A program made the position numbers and the translations under genes. Under the pieces are notes generated by a model. The model did no database searches. It worked only from the letters and a program-made list of their open reading frames with translations, and was not told where the DNA came from. This document shows positions 42,253 to 50,234 of a stretch of 64,000 nt of DNA, piece by piece. The stretch comes from Futiania mangrovi (lineage in GTDB: Bacteria; Pseudomonadota; Alphaproteobacteria; Futianiales; Futianiaceae), in the NCBI RefSeq assembly GCF_024158125.1, contig NZ_JAMZFT010000002.1, positions 1,155,769-1,219,768 on the forward strand, given 5' to 3'. The stretch's first letter is position 1. Every line of letters starts with the position of its first letter.

Positions 42253-43251
42253 ATGACCGACACGACCGACACCGCCGCCAGCCAGAACGCCATCGAGGCG
42301 CGGGGGCTGGAGAAGACCTATCGCGGCCAGCACGGCCAGCCGCCCAAGCATGCGCTCAAGGGCATCGACCTCGCCATACCGCAGGGCTCGATCTTCGGGC
42401 TGCTGGGACCGAACGGGGCGGGCAAGTCCACCTTCATCAACATCCTCGCCGGCCTCGTGATGAAGACCGCCGGATCGGTGAGCATCTGGGGCTTCGACAT
42501 CGACCGGAACCCGCGCAACGCGCGCCGGTCCATCGGCATCGTGCCGCAGGAGCTGAACCTCGACCCCTTCTTCACCCCGCGCGAGGCGATGGAGATCCAG
42601 GCGGGCCTCTATGGCGTGCCGAAGCGCGCCCGCAAGACGGAGGAGATCCTCGCCGCGGTCGGCCTGACCGACAAGGCAGAGGCCTATGCCCGCTCGCTGT
42701 CGGGCGGCATGCGGCGGCGGCTGCTGGTGGCGAAGGCGATGGTGCACTCCCCCCCGATCCTGGTGCTGGACGAGCCGACGGCGGGCGTGGATATCGAGCT
42801 TCGGGCCCAGCTCTGGGACTATGTGCGCCAGCTTCACGCGGCGGGCACGACCATCGTGCTGACCACGCACTATCTGGAGGAGGCGGAGGAGCTGTGCGAC
42901 CGCATCGCCATCATCAACAATGGCGAGGTGGTGGCCCACGACACCAAGGACGCGCTGCTGCGCCGTCTCGACACCAAGCGGCTGATCGTGCGGCCCGAGG
43001 CGGCGCTGGCGCAGGCGCCGGAGGCGCTGAAGGCGTTCGAGCCGGCGGTGCGGGAGGACGGGGCGCTGGTCCTCCACTACGCGCCGAGCCGGATGCCGTT
43101 CGAGGACGTGCTGGACGCGGTCCACGGCGCGGGCGTGCGCATCGCGGACCTGTCGACGGAGGACGCGGACCTCGAATCGGTCTTCCTGTCGCTGACGGGC
43201 AGCCGCGCGGCGGCGGCGAAGGCGGGTGCGGGCGGCCTGGCGGCGGAGTAG
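42253..43251 (+). CDS. ABC-2 type transporter ATP-binding protein
   Basis: A 332-residue ATPase of the DrrA/NodI/YadG group. Walker A is GLLGPNGAGKSTF, the Q-loop IVPQELNLD, the signature LSGGMRRRLLVAKA, Walker B ILVLDEPTAGVD and the switch histidine TTHYLEEAEEL. The C-terminal 100 residues are the usual accessory domain plus an Ala-rich end. Such ATPases need an ABC-2 permease, but none is next to it: the next gene is tRNA-Arg. It may pair with a permease elsewhere. Substrate unknown. Confidence 0.9.
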   Translation: MTDTTDTAASQNAIEARGLEKTYRGQHGQPPKHALKGIDLAIPQGSIFGLLGPNGAGKSTFINILAGLVMKTAGSVSIWGFDIDRNPRNARRSIGIVPQELNLDPFFTPREAMEIQAGLYGVPKRARKTEEILAAVGLTDKAEAYARSLSGGMRRRLLVAKAMVHSPPILVLDEPTAGVDIELRAQLWDYVRQLHAAGTTIVLTTHYLEEAEELCDRIAIINNGEVVAHDTKDALLRRLDTKRLIVRPEAALAQAPEALKAFEPAVREDGALVLHYAPSRMPFEDVLDAVHGAGVRIADLSTEDADLESVFLSLTGSRAAAAKAGAGGLAAE

Positions 43252-43282
43252 GGCGCCAGCGCGTTTTTCGCGAGATCACCCT

Positions 43283-43310
43283 TTGCCTTGGACGCGATGA
43301 TGCGTTAAAC
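43283..43310 (+). promoter_or_regulatory. possible promoter of tRNA-Arg
   Basis: TTGCCT (43283-43288) and TTAAAC (43305-43310) are 16 bases apart, about 60 bases before the tRNA 5' end. Moderate match. Confidence 0.4.
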
Positions 43311-43372
43311 GGGGCCTCCCAGCCGCATGGGGCCGCGCGACGGCCCTATGCGAGGCCGAACACCGGCCCGAC

Positions 43373-43449
<77 letters not shown>

Positions 43450-43576
43450 ATAAAACGTTTTGGAAGCAAGCTGTTACACGAATCCCGAAGCTTCGGATTC
43501 GCCAGCGCTTGTCCGTAAGTGAGCGCTAGGGGAGCGTTTCGGCGAAATAAGTGCGTGCGCCCTACGTTTTCCAACC

Positions 43577-44488
43577 TCAGATTGTCTTAAACCAATCGGA
43601 GTTGACGGAGACCTGCTCGATCATCTCGGTTCGCACCCCTAAGCCCTGCTGCTTGAGTAGGTCGCACAGTCTGGGGCCGTCGATCAAATCGATGGCTGTG
43701 GCGCCGTCACGTGTGGCCTCGTCGGAGGCTTGGGCGGTAAATCGGCCTGTGGTGACGAAGAGGCCCTTATCAGCCCGCCCTTGCATGGCGCCTCGGAAGT
43801 CGCGGATTTCCTTCGCGCCGACACTCCCCTTCCATTTCTTGCATTGGAAATAGACCTGGAACGACACCAGGTTCACGCGCAAAACGCCGACTCCATCTAT
43901 ACCGCCATCGCCAGACTTCCCACGTACTTCGACCTTGGTGAAACCGGCCTCGCGCAAGAGCCGCTGCGCCAAACGCTCGAATCCGTCAGATGACATTGCG
44001 CTCAGTGCCGCCAACAGCTCTGAACGCCAATCGCCTTCAGATTCGGGGTCGGGAGCAAAATCCGGTATGGATTTATCATCCGCAGCATTTGAGTTGGCAT
44101 TCTTTGCCGCCAGCCGTTTCAGTCGGGCGCGCTCGCGCTCCTCACGTTGGACCTGTTCATAAATATCGCGTGCTTCCTCATAGGTGGTCAGCGAGAGGCC
44201 CTTCTCGGTAAGGGCCCACACACCGCGCTTGGAGTTTTCCAAGGCGCCACCGCGTTTGAGGTAGGTCCGCGCCCATGCGAGGTAGTAGTTCACGCGAGGT
44301 TTGCTTTCATCATTGCGCATCGTGAAGGACTGCTCTTCCTCGGTCAGCCCCTCTTGCTCAATTACCTTTTCATCAAGTTCTTCAATGCTGGCAGACCCGC
44401 CGATAGACCGCAGTGCATCCGTGACGGCCAACATCATTCCTGTCAGATCTGGCAGGCCTTCTGGGTCAATCTTGAAGCGGCGTTCCAT
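43577..44488 (-). CDS. Mrr-type restriction endonuclease
   Basis: A 303-residue protein with an N-terminal winged-helix DNA-binding domain (about 10-105, Mrr_N) and a C-terminal PD-(D/E)xK nuclease (about 155-290). Catalytic residues are visible: Asp198 in GDGGIDGVG and the Q-x-K triad members Gln215 and Lys217 in YFQCKKWKG. Mrr enzymes cut modified foreign DNA. The DNA is clearly lower in GC than its neighbours and richer in A/T at third positions, which with the nearby IS remnant suggests horizontal transfer. No modification partner is present, as expected for a type IV enzyme. Confidence 0.9.
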   Translation of the reverse strand: MERRFKIDPEGLPDLTGMMLAVTDALRSIGGSASIEELDEKVIEQEGLTEEEQSFTMRNDESKPRVNYYLAWARTYLKRGGALENSKRGVWALTEKGLSLTTYEEARDIYEQVQREERERARLKRLAAKNANSNAADDKSIPDFAPDPESEGDWRSELLAALSAMSSDGFERLAQRLLREAGFTKVEVRGKSGDGGIDGVGVLRVNLVSFQVYFQCKKWKGSVGAKEIRDFRGAMQGRADKGLFVTTGRFTAQASDEATRDGATAIDLIDGPRLCDLLKQQGLGVRTEMIEQVSVNSDWFKTI

Positions 44489-44562
44489 GTTGCGCTATCC
44501 GTTTTCCGGTGTCCTTGTCCGGACTATGGACCGAGGTGACGTTTCCCGGCAATCCGAGCCTC

Positions 44563-44724
44563 CTAGAGCACCGGGGCGCATACTCCTTGCGACACCAACA
44601 CGTCAACTTGCCGGAGCTTCATCACGATCTCTTCCGGCTTGTGCTTCTTCTGGGGCATTCCCTTACCCTCCAAACTGGCTCGAAAGCCTACTTCAGGGAG
44701 GACCACTTTTCATGGGGCAGACCA
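44563..44724 (-). mobile_element. IS3-family element remnant (truncated OrfA and terminal repeat)
   Basis: On the minus strand a start at 44658 encodes only 31 residues, MPQKKHKPEEIVMKLRQVDV followed by LVSQG, then diverges and stops at 44563. This is the typical N-terminus of IS3-family OrfA transposase proteins. Upstream, TGGTCTGCCCCATGAAAAGT reads like the outer terminal repeat, placing the element end near 44724. The rest of the element is gone, so it is a dead fragment. The 44489-45008 gap holds this remnant, the regulatory element at 44758-44791, and from 44815 on only GC-rich DNA in which I see nothing. Confidence 0.75.
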
Positions 44725-44757
44725 CTATTGCCCCCTCCATCCCGCACCGCACACAAA

Positions 44758-44791
44758 ATGAATAATGAGCCGCCATTCATTTTTGTTGACA
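44758..44791 (+). promoter_or_regulatory. regulon element 1 (operator plus -35), upstream of the dehydrogenase genes
   Basis: ATGA (44758), ATGA (44765) and TCAT (44777) are spaced ATGA-N3-ATGA-N8-TCAT, and TTGACA (44786-44791) follows after five bases. The inner part, AATGA-N8-TCATT at 44764-44781, is a perfect five-base inverted repeat. The same layout occurs at 51771-51804 and 59772-59806. It lies about 220 bases before the E1 alpha start. The -10 is not obvious. Confidence 0.7.
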
Positions 44792-45008
44792 GGGCGAGGG
44801 GTGGCGTGACCTGATTGGGTGGCTCCGGAAACGGGGCGGCGGGCGCGCCGGATGCTTCCGGGGGCGCTGGGCCAGGCCGGGTGCTTCGGGACCCCCGTGT
44901 TCGGGAACCCCGGGGGCGCCTGACGGGCCCGCAGGCCCCGCGCGGGCCGCGCCGCCGCCGCGTGCCGCCGGGGCGCTTCGTGGTTCTCAGGCAACCGGGT
45001 GGACGCGC

Positions 45009-46001
45009 ATGCCGGCACGGTCCCTATCAGCAGAGCGCCTGACGGAGCTCTACGCCCAGATGCTGCTCATCCGCCGGGTGGAGGAGACGCTCAGCAGCCA
45101 TTTCGCCGCGGGCGACATTCCGGGCTTCATCCACCTCTCCATCGGGCAGGAGGCGACGGCCGCGGGCGTCATGTCCGCGCTGCGCGACGACGACACCATC
45201 GCGTCGAACCACCGCGGGCACGGGCACTCGCTCGCCAAGGGGATGCAGCTTGACGGCTTCTTCGCGGAACTGTTCGGGCGCGCGGACGGGCTGTGCAAGG
45301 GGCGGGGCGGCTCGATGCACGTGGCCGACCTCTCGGTCGGCATGCTCGGCGCGAACGGGATCGTCGGCGCGGGCGTGCCGCTGTCGGTCGGCAGCGCGCT
45401 CGCCCACAAGACGCTCGGCACCGACCGGGTGTGCGCGGCGTTCTTCGGCGACGGCGCGCTGGCCGAGGGCGCGATGCACGAAAGCCTGAACATCGCCGCG
45501 CTGTGGTCGCTGCCGCTGCTCTTCGTGTGCGAGAACAACGGCTGGTCGGAGTTCTCCCCCTCCGACACGCAGTTCGCGGGCACCGCGCCGGACCTCGCAG
45601 GCGCGTTCGGCATCGAGGCGCAGACGGTCGACGGCAACGATGTGGAGGCGGTGGCGCAGGCGGCCCAGGCCCTCGTCGCGGAGATGCGCAAGGGGGGCGG
45701 GCCGCGCCTCCTCGAATGCAAGACGACGCGCGTGCACGGCCACTTCGAGGGCGACCCGCAACGCTACCGCAACCCGGACGAGATCGAGGGGCTCTCGGCG
45801 CGCGACCCCATCGCGCGGGCCGCCGCGATGCTGAAGAAACGCAAGGTCGCGCAGAAGACGCTGGAGAAGATCGCCGGGGACGTGGACGCGCGGATCGCCA
45901 GGGCGGTCGAGGGCGCGCTCGCAAGCCCGCTGCCGGACTTCGCGGAGGCTGCAGCGGATGTTTATGCCGACCCGCTGAACGGAGACGCCGCCCATGGCTG
46001 A
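45009..46001 (+). CDS. TPP-dependent 2-oxoacid/acetoin dehydrogenase E1 alpha subunit
   Basis: A 330-residue E1 alpha of the PdhA/AcoA type. The thiamine diphosphate motif runs GDGALAEGAMHESLNIAALW...ENN, preceded by GRGGSMHVAD, and SNHRGHGHSLAKG carries the active-site histidines. With the beta subunit it decarboxylates or cleaves a 2-oxo or acetoin-like substrate and passes the acyl group to a lipoyl E2, encoded two genes on. The ribosome site before ATG 45009 is weak, but no other in-frame start exists. It overlaps the beta gene by eight bases. Acetoin, pyruvate and branched-chain enzymes cannot be told apart by eye. Confidence 0.9.
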   Translation: MPARSLSAERLTELYAQMLLIRRVEETLSSHFAAGDIPGFIHLSIGQEATAAGVMSALRDDDTIASNHRGHGHSLAKGMQLDGFFAELFGRADGLCKGRGGSMHVADLSVGMLGANGIVGAGVPLSVGSALAHKTLGTDRVCAAFFGDGALAEGAMHESLNIAALWSLPLLFVCENNGWSEFSPSDTQFAGTAPDLAGAFGIEAQTVDGNDVEAVAQAAQALVAEMRKGGGPRLLECKTTRVHGHFEGDPQRYRNPDEIEGLSARDPIARAAAMLKKRKVAQKTLEKIAGDVDARIARAVEGALASPLPDFAEAAADVYADPLNGDAAHG

Positions 46002-46968
46002 GACCCGCTTCGTCAAGGCGATCACCCAGGCGCTCGCCGACGCGATGGAGGCCGACGACCGCGTCGTCCTGCTGGGCGAGGACATCGGCGCGGCGGGCGG
46101 CCCGTTCTCCGCCACGCGGGGCCTGCGCGACCGGTTCGGCGCAGCGCGCGTGCTCGACACGCCGATCTCGGAGGCGACCATCGTCGGCGCGGCGGCGGGG
46201 GCGGCGATGAGCGGCCTGCGCCCCGTCGTCGAGATCATGTTCATGGACTTCGTGACGCTCGCCATGGACGCGATGGTCAACCAGGCCGCCAAGGCGCGCT
46301 TCATGTTCGGCGGGCAATGCTCGGTGCCGATGGTGCTGCGCACGCCGCACGGGGCGGGGCTCAACGCGGGGCCGCAGCATTCCCAATGCCTGGAGGCGTG
46401 GTTCGCGCACATTCCGGGGTTGAAGGTCGTCTGCCCGGCCGACCCGGCGGAGGCTTACGGTCTCTTGCGCGCGGCCATCGACGACCCGGACCCGGTCGTC
46501 TTCATCGAGAACAAGGCGCTCTACGCCATGAAGGGCGACTTGCCCGAAGGTGCGGGGCCGATCCCACTCGGCAGGGCGCGGGTGGCGCGCGAGGGGCGGG
46601 ACGTCACCATCGTCACCTATGGCGCGAGCGTGGGCCGCGCGCTCCAGGCGGCGGATACGCTTGCCGCCGATGGGGTGGAGGCGGAAGTGATCGACCTGCG
46701 CACGCTCCAACCCTGGGACAAGGCGGCGGTGCTGGGCTCGCTGGCGAAAACGCACCGGGCCGTGGTGGCTCACGAGGCGGTGCAGTCGCACGGCGTGGGC
46801 GCGGAGATCGCGGCAACCATCGCGGACGAGGGTTTCGACGAACTCGACGCGCCGGTGGTGCGCGTGGGCGCGCCCTTCATGCCGGTGCCGTTCGCCGCCA
46901 GCCTCGAACAGGCCTATCTGCCCGGCCCCGACGACATCGTCGCGGGCGTCCGGCGCACGCTGGAATAG
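45994..46968 (+). CDS. TPP-dependent 2-oxoacid/acetoin dehydrogenase E1 beta subunit
   Basis: A 324-residue transketolase-type beta subunit of the PdhB/AcoB family. It has LLGEDIGAAGGPFSAT, the DTPISEATIVGAAAGAAMSG segment, PHGAGLNAGPQHSQCLEAWF and the C-terminal transketolase domain starting near DVTIVTYGASVGRALQAA. It supplies the other half of the TPP site. Its start lies within the end of the alpha gene. The next gene is an enoyl-CoA hydratase rather than E2, so this is a modified dehydrogenase operon serving a degradation pathway. Confidence 0.92.
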   Translation: MAETRFVKAITQALADAMEADDRVVLLGEDIGAAGGPFSATRGLRDRFGAARVLDTPISEATIVGAAAGAAMSGLRPVVEIMFMDFVTLAMDAMVNQAAKARFMFGGQCSVPMVLRTPHGAGLNAGPQHSQCLEAWFAHIPGLKVVCPADPAEAYGLLRAAIDDPDPVVFIENKALYAMKGDLPEGAGPIPLGRARVAREGRDVTIVTYGASVGRALQAADTLAADGVEAEVIDLRTLQPWDKAAVLGSLAKTHRAVVAHEAVQSHGVGAEIAATIADEGFDELDAPVVRVGAPFMPVPFAASLEQAYLPGPDDIVAGVRRTLE

Positions 46969-47001
46969 GAACGGGCCAACAGGAAACGGGGGAGGGAACC
47001 C

Positions 47002-47787
47002 ATGTCCGACGAACCGGTGATCTACAAGGCCGCGGACGGCGTCGCCGTCCTCACCATCAACCGGCCCAAGACGCTCAACGCCATCAACATGGAAATGATG
47101 GCGGCGCTGGAGGCCGCGCTCGACAAGGCCGAGGCCGACGACGGCGTGCGCGTGATCGTCGTGACGGGCGCGGGCGACCGCGCCTTCGTCGCGGGCGGCG
47201 ACATCGGCGACCTCGACAGCCGGCAGGGCCTCGCGCACTACGAGGAGTTCGCGGAGGAGATCCACCGCGTCTTCCGCCGCTTCGAGACCTGCGACAAGCC
47301 GACCATCGCGGCGGTCAACGGCTGGGCGCTGGGCGGCGGGACGGAGCTTGTGCTTTGCCTCGACATGCGCATCGTCGCGGATACGGCCAAGCTCGGCCTG
47401 CCGGAGATCACGCTGGGTCTCTTCCCCGGCGCGGGCGGCACGCAGCGCATCATCCGGCAGGTGCCGCTCTGCCGCGCCAAGGAGATCATGTTCACCGGCG
47501 ACCGGATCAGCGCGCAGGAGGCCCTCGAGATCGGCCTCGTCAACAAGGTGGTCCCGGCGGCGGAACTCATGGACGCGGCGATGGAGCTTGCGGGCAAGAT
47601 CGCGTCGAAGTCGCCCCTGGTGCTGAAGCTGCTGAAGCGCACGCTGCTGCACGGGGGCGATATGCCGCTCGCGGCCGCGCTGCCCTATGAGCAATCCATG
47701 ATCGGGCTGGTGCTCGACAGCGAGGACGCGCACGAGGGTTGCCGCGCCTTCCTGGAAAAGCGCGCACCGAAGTTCACCGGGAAGTAA
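47002..47787 (+). CDS. enoyl-CoA hydratase/isomerase family protein
   Basis: A 261-residue crotonase. Oxyanion-hole motifs are FVAGGDIGDLDS and NGWALGGGTELVLCLD; both catalytic glutamates of hydratases are present (in GGTELVL and in LPEITLGLFPGAGGTQR), so true hydration of an enoyl-CoA is likely. A canonical ribosome site (GGGAGGG) precedes ATG 47002. It sits between E1 beta and E2, which ties beta-oxidation to the TPP-dependent step in one operon. Confidence 0.92.
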   Translation: MSDEPVIYKAADGVAVLTINRPKTLNAINMEMMAALEAALDKAEADDGVRVIVVTGAGDRAFVAGGDIGDLDSRQGLAHYEEFAEEIHRVFRRFETCDKPTIAAVNGWALGGGTELVLCLDMRIVADTAKLGLPEITLGLFPGAGGTQRIIRQVPLCRAKEIMFTGDRISAQEALEIGLVNKVVPAAELMDAAMELAGKIASKSPLVLKLLKRTLLHGGDMPLAAALPYEQSMIGLVLDSEDAHEGCRAFLEKRAPKFTGK

Positions 47788-47791
47788 GCGC

Positions 47792-49018
47792 ATGAGCGGC
47801 GTTCGCGACATCGTCATGCCCAAGCTGGGCCTGACCATGACGGAGGGTCTCGTCACCGAATGGCGGGTCGGCCCGGGCGACCGCTTCGCGCCCGGCGACA
47901 TCCTGCTGGTGATCGAGACGGAGAAGATCGCCAACGAGATCGAGGCTGAGGATGCGGGCGAAATCGCCGAAATCCTCGTGGGCGAGGGGGAGACGGTCGC
48001 CGTCGGCACCCCGCTCGCCCGGCTCAAGGCGGGCGGTGCGGCGGGCACGGCGAAGTCGGAGGCCGCACCCGCCGAAACGCCCTCAGAGAAGCCCACGGCG
48101 ACGGAACCGAAGTTAGCCGCCGCCGCGACCGCGCCGCGCAAGGAGGGCGAGCGCATCATCGCCACCCCGCTCGCCCGCCGCATCGCGCGGCAGGACGGGG
48201 TCGACCTCGCCGCCGTCGCCGGCAGCGGCCCGCGCGGGCGGATCAAGGCGGAGGATGTGGAGGCCGCGAAGGCCCGGCAGGCGTCCACCGCCGCCATGCC
48301 CGAAGGCCCCGCGCCCGAGGGCGAGCGGGTCGCGGTCACGGGCGCGCAGGCGACGATCGTCCGCAGGCTGACGCAGTCCAAGCAGGAGATCCCGCACTTC
48401 TACGTCGCCGCCGACGCCGATGTCGGCCCGCTCATGGCCTTGCGCGCGCAGGTCAACGCCGTGGGCGACTGGCCGCGCACGACGCTGACGCACTGGATCG
48501 TCGCGGCGATGGGACGCGCGCTCACCGAGATGCCGCAGATGAACCGCGTGTGGGACGACGGGCACCTCGTCAGCCTGCCGCGCGCCGACGTCGGCCTGGC
48601 GGTCGACACGCCGCGCGGGCTCTATGTGCCCGTGGTGCGGGACGCAGGGCACAGGTCCGTGGGCGAGATCGCCGTCGCGGCCGGTGCTCTCGTCGAGAAG
48701 GCGCGGGGCGGCGGCCTCGACGCGGCCGCGATGGCGGGGGGCGCGATCACGCTCTCCAACGTTGGCACGAACGCCGTGCGCTATCTCACCCCGATCATCA
48801 ACCCGGGGCAGGCCATGATCCTGGGCGCGGGCGCGGTGGGGGAGGTGTTCCGCCCGGACGCCGAGGGGCGCCCCGTACTGAAGCGCGAGCTTGGTCTCGT
48901 GCTCGCCTGCGACCATCGGGTCATCAATGGCATGGACGGCGCGGCGTTCCTCGCCCGCGTCGTCGAACTGATCGGGCAGCCGATGCGGCTGCTGACCGTT
49001 CCAGCGAAGGAAGGCTGA
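47792..49018 (+). CDS. dihydrolipoamide acyltransferase (E2) of 2-oxoacid/acetoin dehydrogenase
   Basis: A 408-residue E2. One lipoyl domain (about 5-78) with lipoylated Lys45 in IETEKIANEIEA, an Ala/Pro/Glu linker, the E3/E1-binding domain (about 123-158: ATPLARRIARQDGVDLAAVAGSGPRGR) and the catalytic domain (about 175-408). The catalytic motif reads ACDHRVINGMDG: His375 is present, but position 379, normally Asp in HRxxDG, is Asn. No E3 gene is nearby, so the housekeeping lipoamide dehydrogenase must serve. It starts four bases after the hydratase gene. Confidence 0.9.
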   Translation: MSGVRDIVMPKLGLTMTEGLVTEWRVGPGDRFAPGDILLVIETEKIANEIEAEDAGEIAEILVGEGETVAVGTPLARLKAGGAAGTAKSEAAPAETPSEKPTATEPKLAAAATAPRKEGERIIATPLARRIARQDGVDLAAVAGSGPRGRIKAEDVEAAKARQASTAAMPEGPAPEGERVAVTGAQATIVRRLTQSKQEIPHFYVAADADVGPLMALRAQVNAVGDWPRTTLTHWIVAAMGRALTEMPQMNRVWDDGHLVSLPRADVGLAVDTPRGLYVPVVRDAGHRSVGEIAVAAGALVEKARGGGLDAAAMAGGAITLSNVGTNAVRYLTPIINPGQAMILGAGAVGEVFRPDAEGRPVLKRELGLVLACDHRVINGMDGAAFLARVVELIGQPMRLLTVPAKEG

Positions 49019-49024
49019 AGGCTC

Positions 49025-50197
49025 ATGGATTTCCGTCTGACCGAAGAGCAGGAGATGATCGTCGAGACCGCGCGCCGGGTGGGCGAGCGGTTCGGCCTCG
49101 ACTACTGGCGCAAGCAGGACGCCGAAAAGGCATTTCCGGCGGAAGCGTGGAAGGCGATCTGCGATGCGGGCCTCGGCGGCGCGGCGTTGCCCGAGGAGCA
49201 CGGCGGCGGCGGCCTCGGCATGCTGGAGATGGCGCTGATCATCGAGCAGCTTGCCGCCGCGGGCGCGGGCTCGACGGTCGGCCAGCTGTTCATGATCAAC
49301 CCGATCTTCGGCGGCGTCTCCATCTCGCGCTTCGGCAACGAGGAAATGAAGGCGGCGCTCCTGCCGAAGATCATCTCCGGCGAGATCAATTGCTGCATGG
49401 CGCTGACCGAGCCGGACGCGGGCTCCAACACGCTGGAGATCAAGACGTTTGCGCGCGAGGACGGCAACGGCTGGCGCATCAACGGGCGCAAGATCTGGAT
49501 CACGGGCGTGGAAGCCGCCGACGTGATGCTGGTCATCGCGCGCTCGAAGAAGGTCGACGAGGTCAAGCGCCGCACCGACGGCCTGACCATGTTCCTGATC
49601 GACACCAAGCGCGAGGGCGTGAGCTTCGCACCCATCGAGAAGCTGGGCACCAACACGCTCTCGTCCTGCAGCGTCTTTTTCGACGACGTGCGCGTCGAGC
49701 AGGAGGACGTGATCGGCACGCTGCACGGCGGCTGGCCGGAGCTTCTGGACATCCTCAATACCGAGCGGATCGTCACGACGGCTGGCCTGACGGGGACGGT
49801 CGATCTCGCGCTGAAGATCGCCGTCGACTACGCCAACGACCGCAAGATCTTCGGCGGCCGCCCGATCGGCAGCTACCAGGGCATCCAGTTCCCGCTCGCC
49901 CAGGCGCATGCGGAGAACGAATGCGCGCGGCTGATGAACTACAAGGCCGCCTCGCTGTTCGACAGCGGCCTGCCGTTCGGGTCGCAAGCCAATACCGCGA
50001 AACTGATCGCGGCGCAGGCCTGCGCGGCCGCGACCGAGCGGGCGATGCAGACGCTGGGCGGCATGGGGTACGCCAGGGAATCGCATCTCGAACGGCTCTG
50101 GCGCGACTGCCGCCTGTTCCGCTTCGCGCCGGTGTCGGAAGAGATGACCCTCAACTTCATCGCCATGCACGACCTCGGCATGCCGAAGTCGTACTGA
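49025..50197 (+). CDS. acyl-CoA dehydrogenase
   Basis: A 390-residue FAD enzyme. It has the FAD/substrate block CCMALTEPDAGSN and KIWITGVEAADV, the arginine and tail region GGRPIGSYQGIQFPLAQAHA, and GGMGYARESHLERLWRDCR. The usual catalytic glutamate near the C-terminus (YEGTSQ in medium-chain enzymes) is replaced by FAPVSEEM; instead Glu247 in LNTERIVTTAG aligns with the base of isovaleryl-CoA dehydrogenase. This favours a branched or unusual acyl-CoA. Located between E2 and the acyl-CoA ligase with six bases before it. Confidence 0.93.
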   Translation: MDFRLTEEQEMIVETARRVGERFGLDYWRKQDAEKAFPAEAWKAICDAGLGGAALPEEHGGGGLGMLEMALIIEQLAAAGAGSTVGQLFMINPIFGGVSISRFGNEEMKAALLPKIISGEINCCMALTEPDAGSNTLEIKTFAREDGNGWRINGRKIWITGVEAADVMLVIARSKKVDEVKRRTDGLTMFLIDTKREGVSFAPIEKLGTNTLSSCSVFFDDVRVEQEDVIGTLHGGWPELLDILNTERIVTTAGLTGTVDLALKIAVDYANDRKIFGGRPIGSYQGIQFPLAQAHAENECARLMNYKAASLFDSGLPFGSQANTAKLIAAQACAAATERAMQTLGGMGYARESHLERLWRDCRLFRFAPVSEEMTLNFIAMHDLGMPKSY

Positions 50198-50234
50198 GCG
50201 GACGGGGGCGGGCCAACAGGGAGGCAATCGCGCC

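Noticed and set aside
42199..43125. Open frame of 308 codons on the minus strand across the ABC ATPase
   Set aside because: The plus-strand frame holds all ABC motifs; the reverse frame is a shadow with His/Arg-rich sequence and no family match.
43450..45008. Island attachment repeat of the tRNA-Arg 3' end
   Set aside because: I looked for TCCTCTCGGGTGCG-like sequence downstream and found none; no integrase gene is present.
45169..48381. Very long open frame (1070 codons) on the minus strand
   Set aside because: It is antisense to four well-identified genes (E1 alpha, E1 beta, hydratase, E2), has a Arg/Ala/Pro-rich composition typical of high-GC shadow frames, and shows no domain motif.
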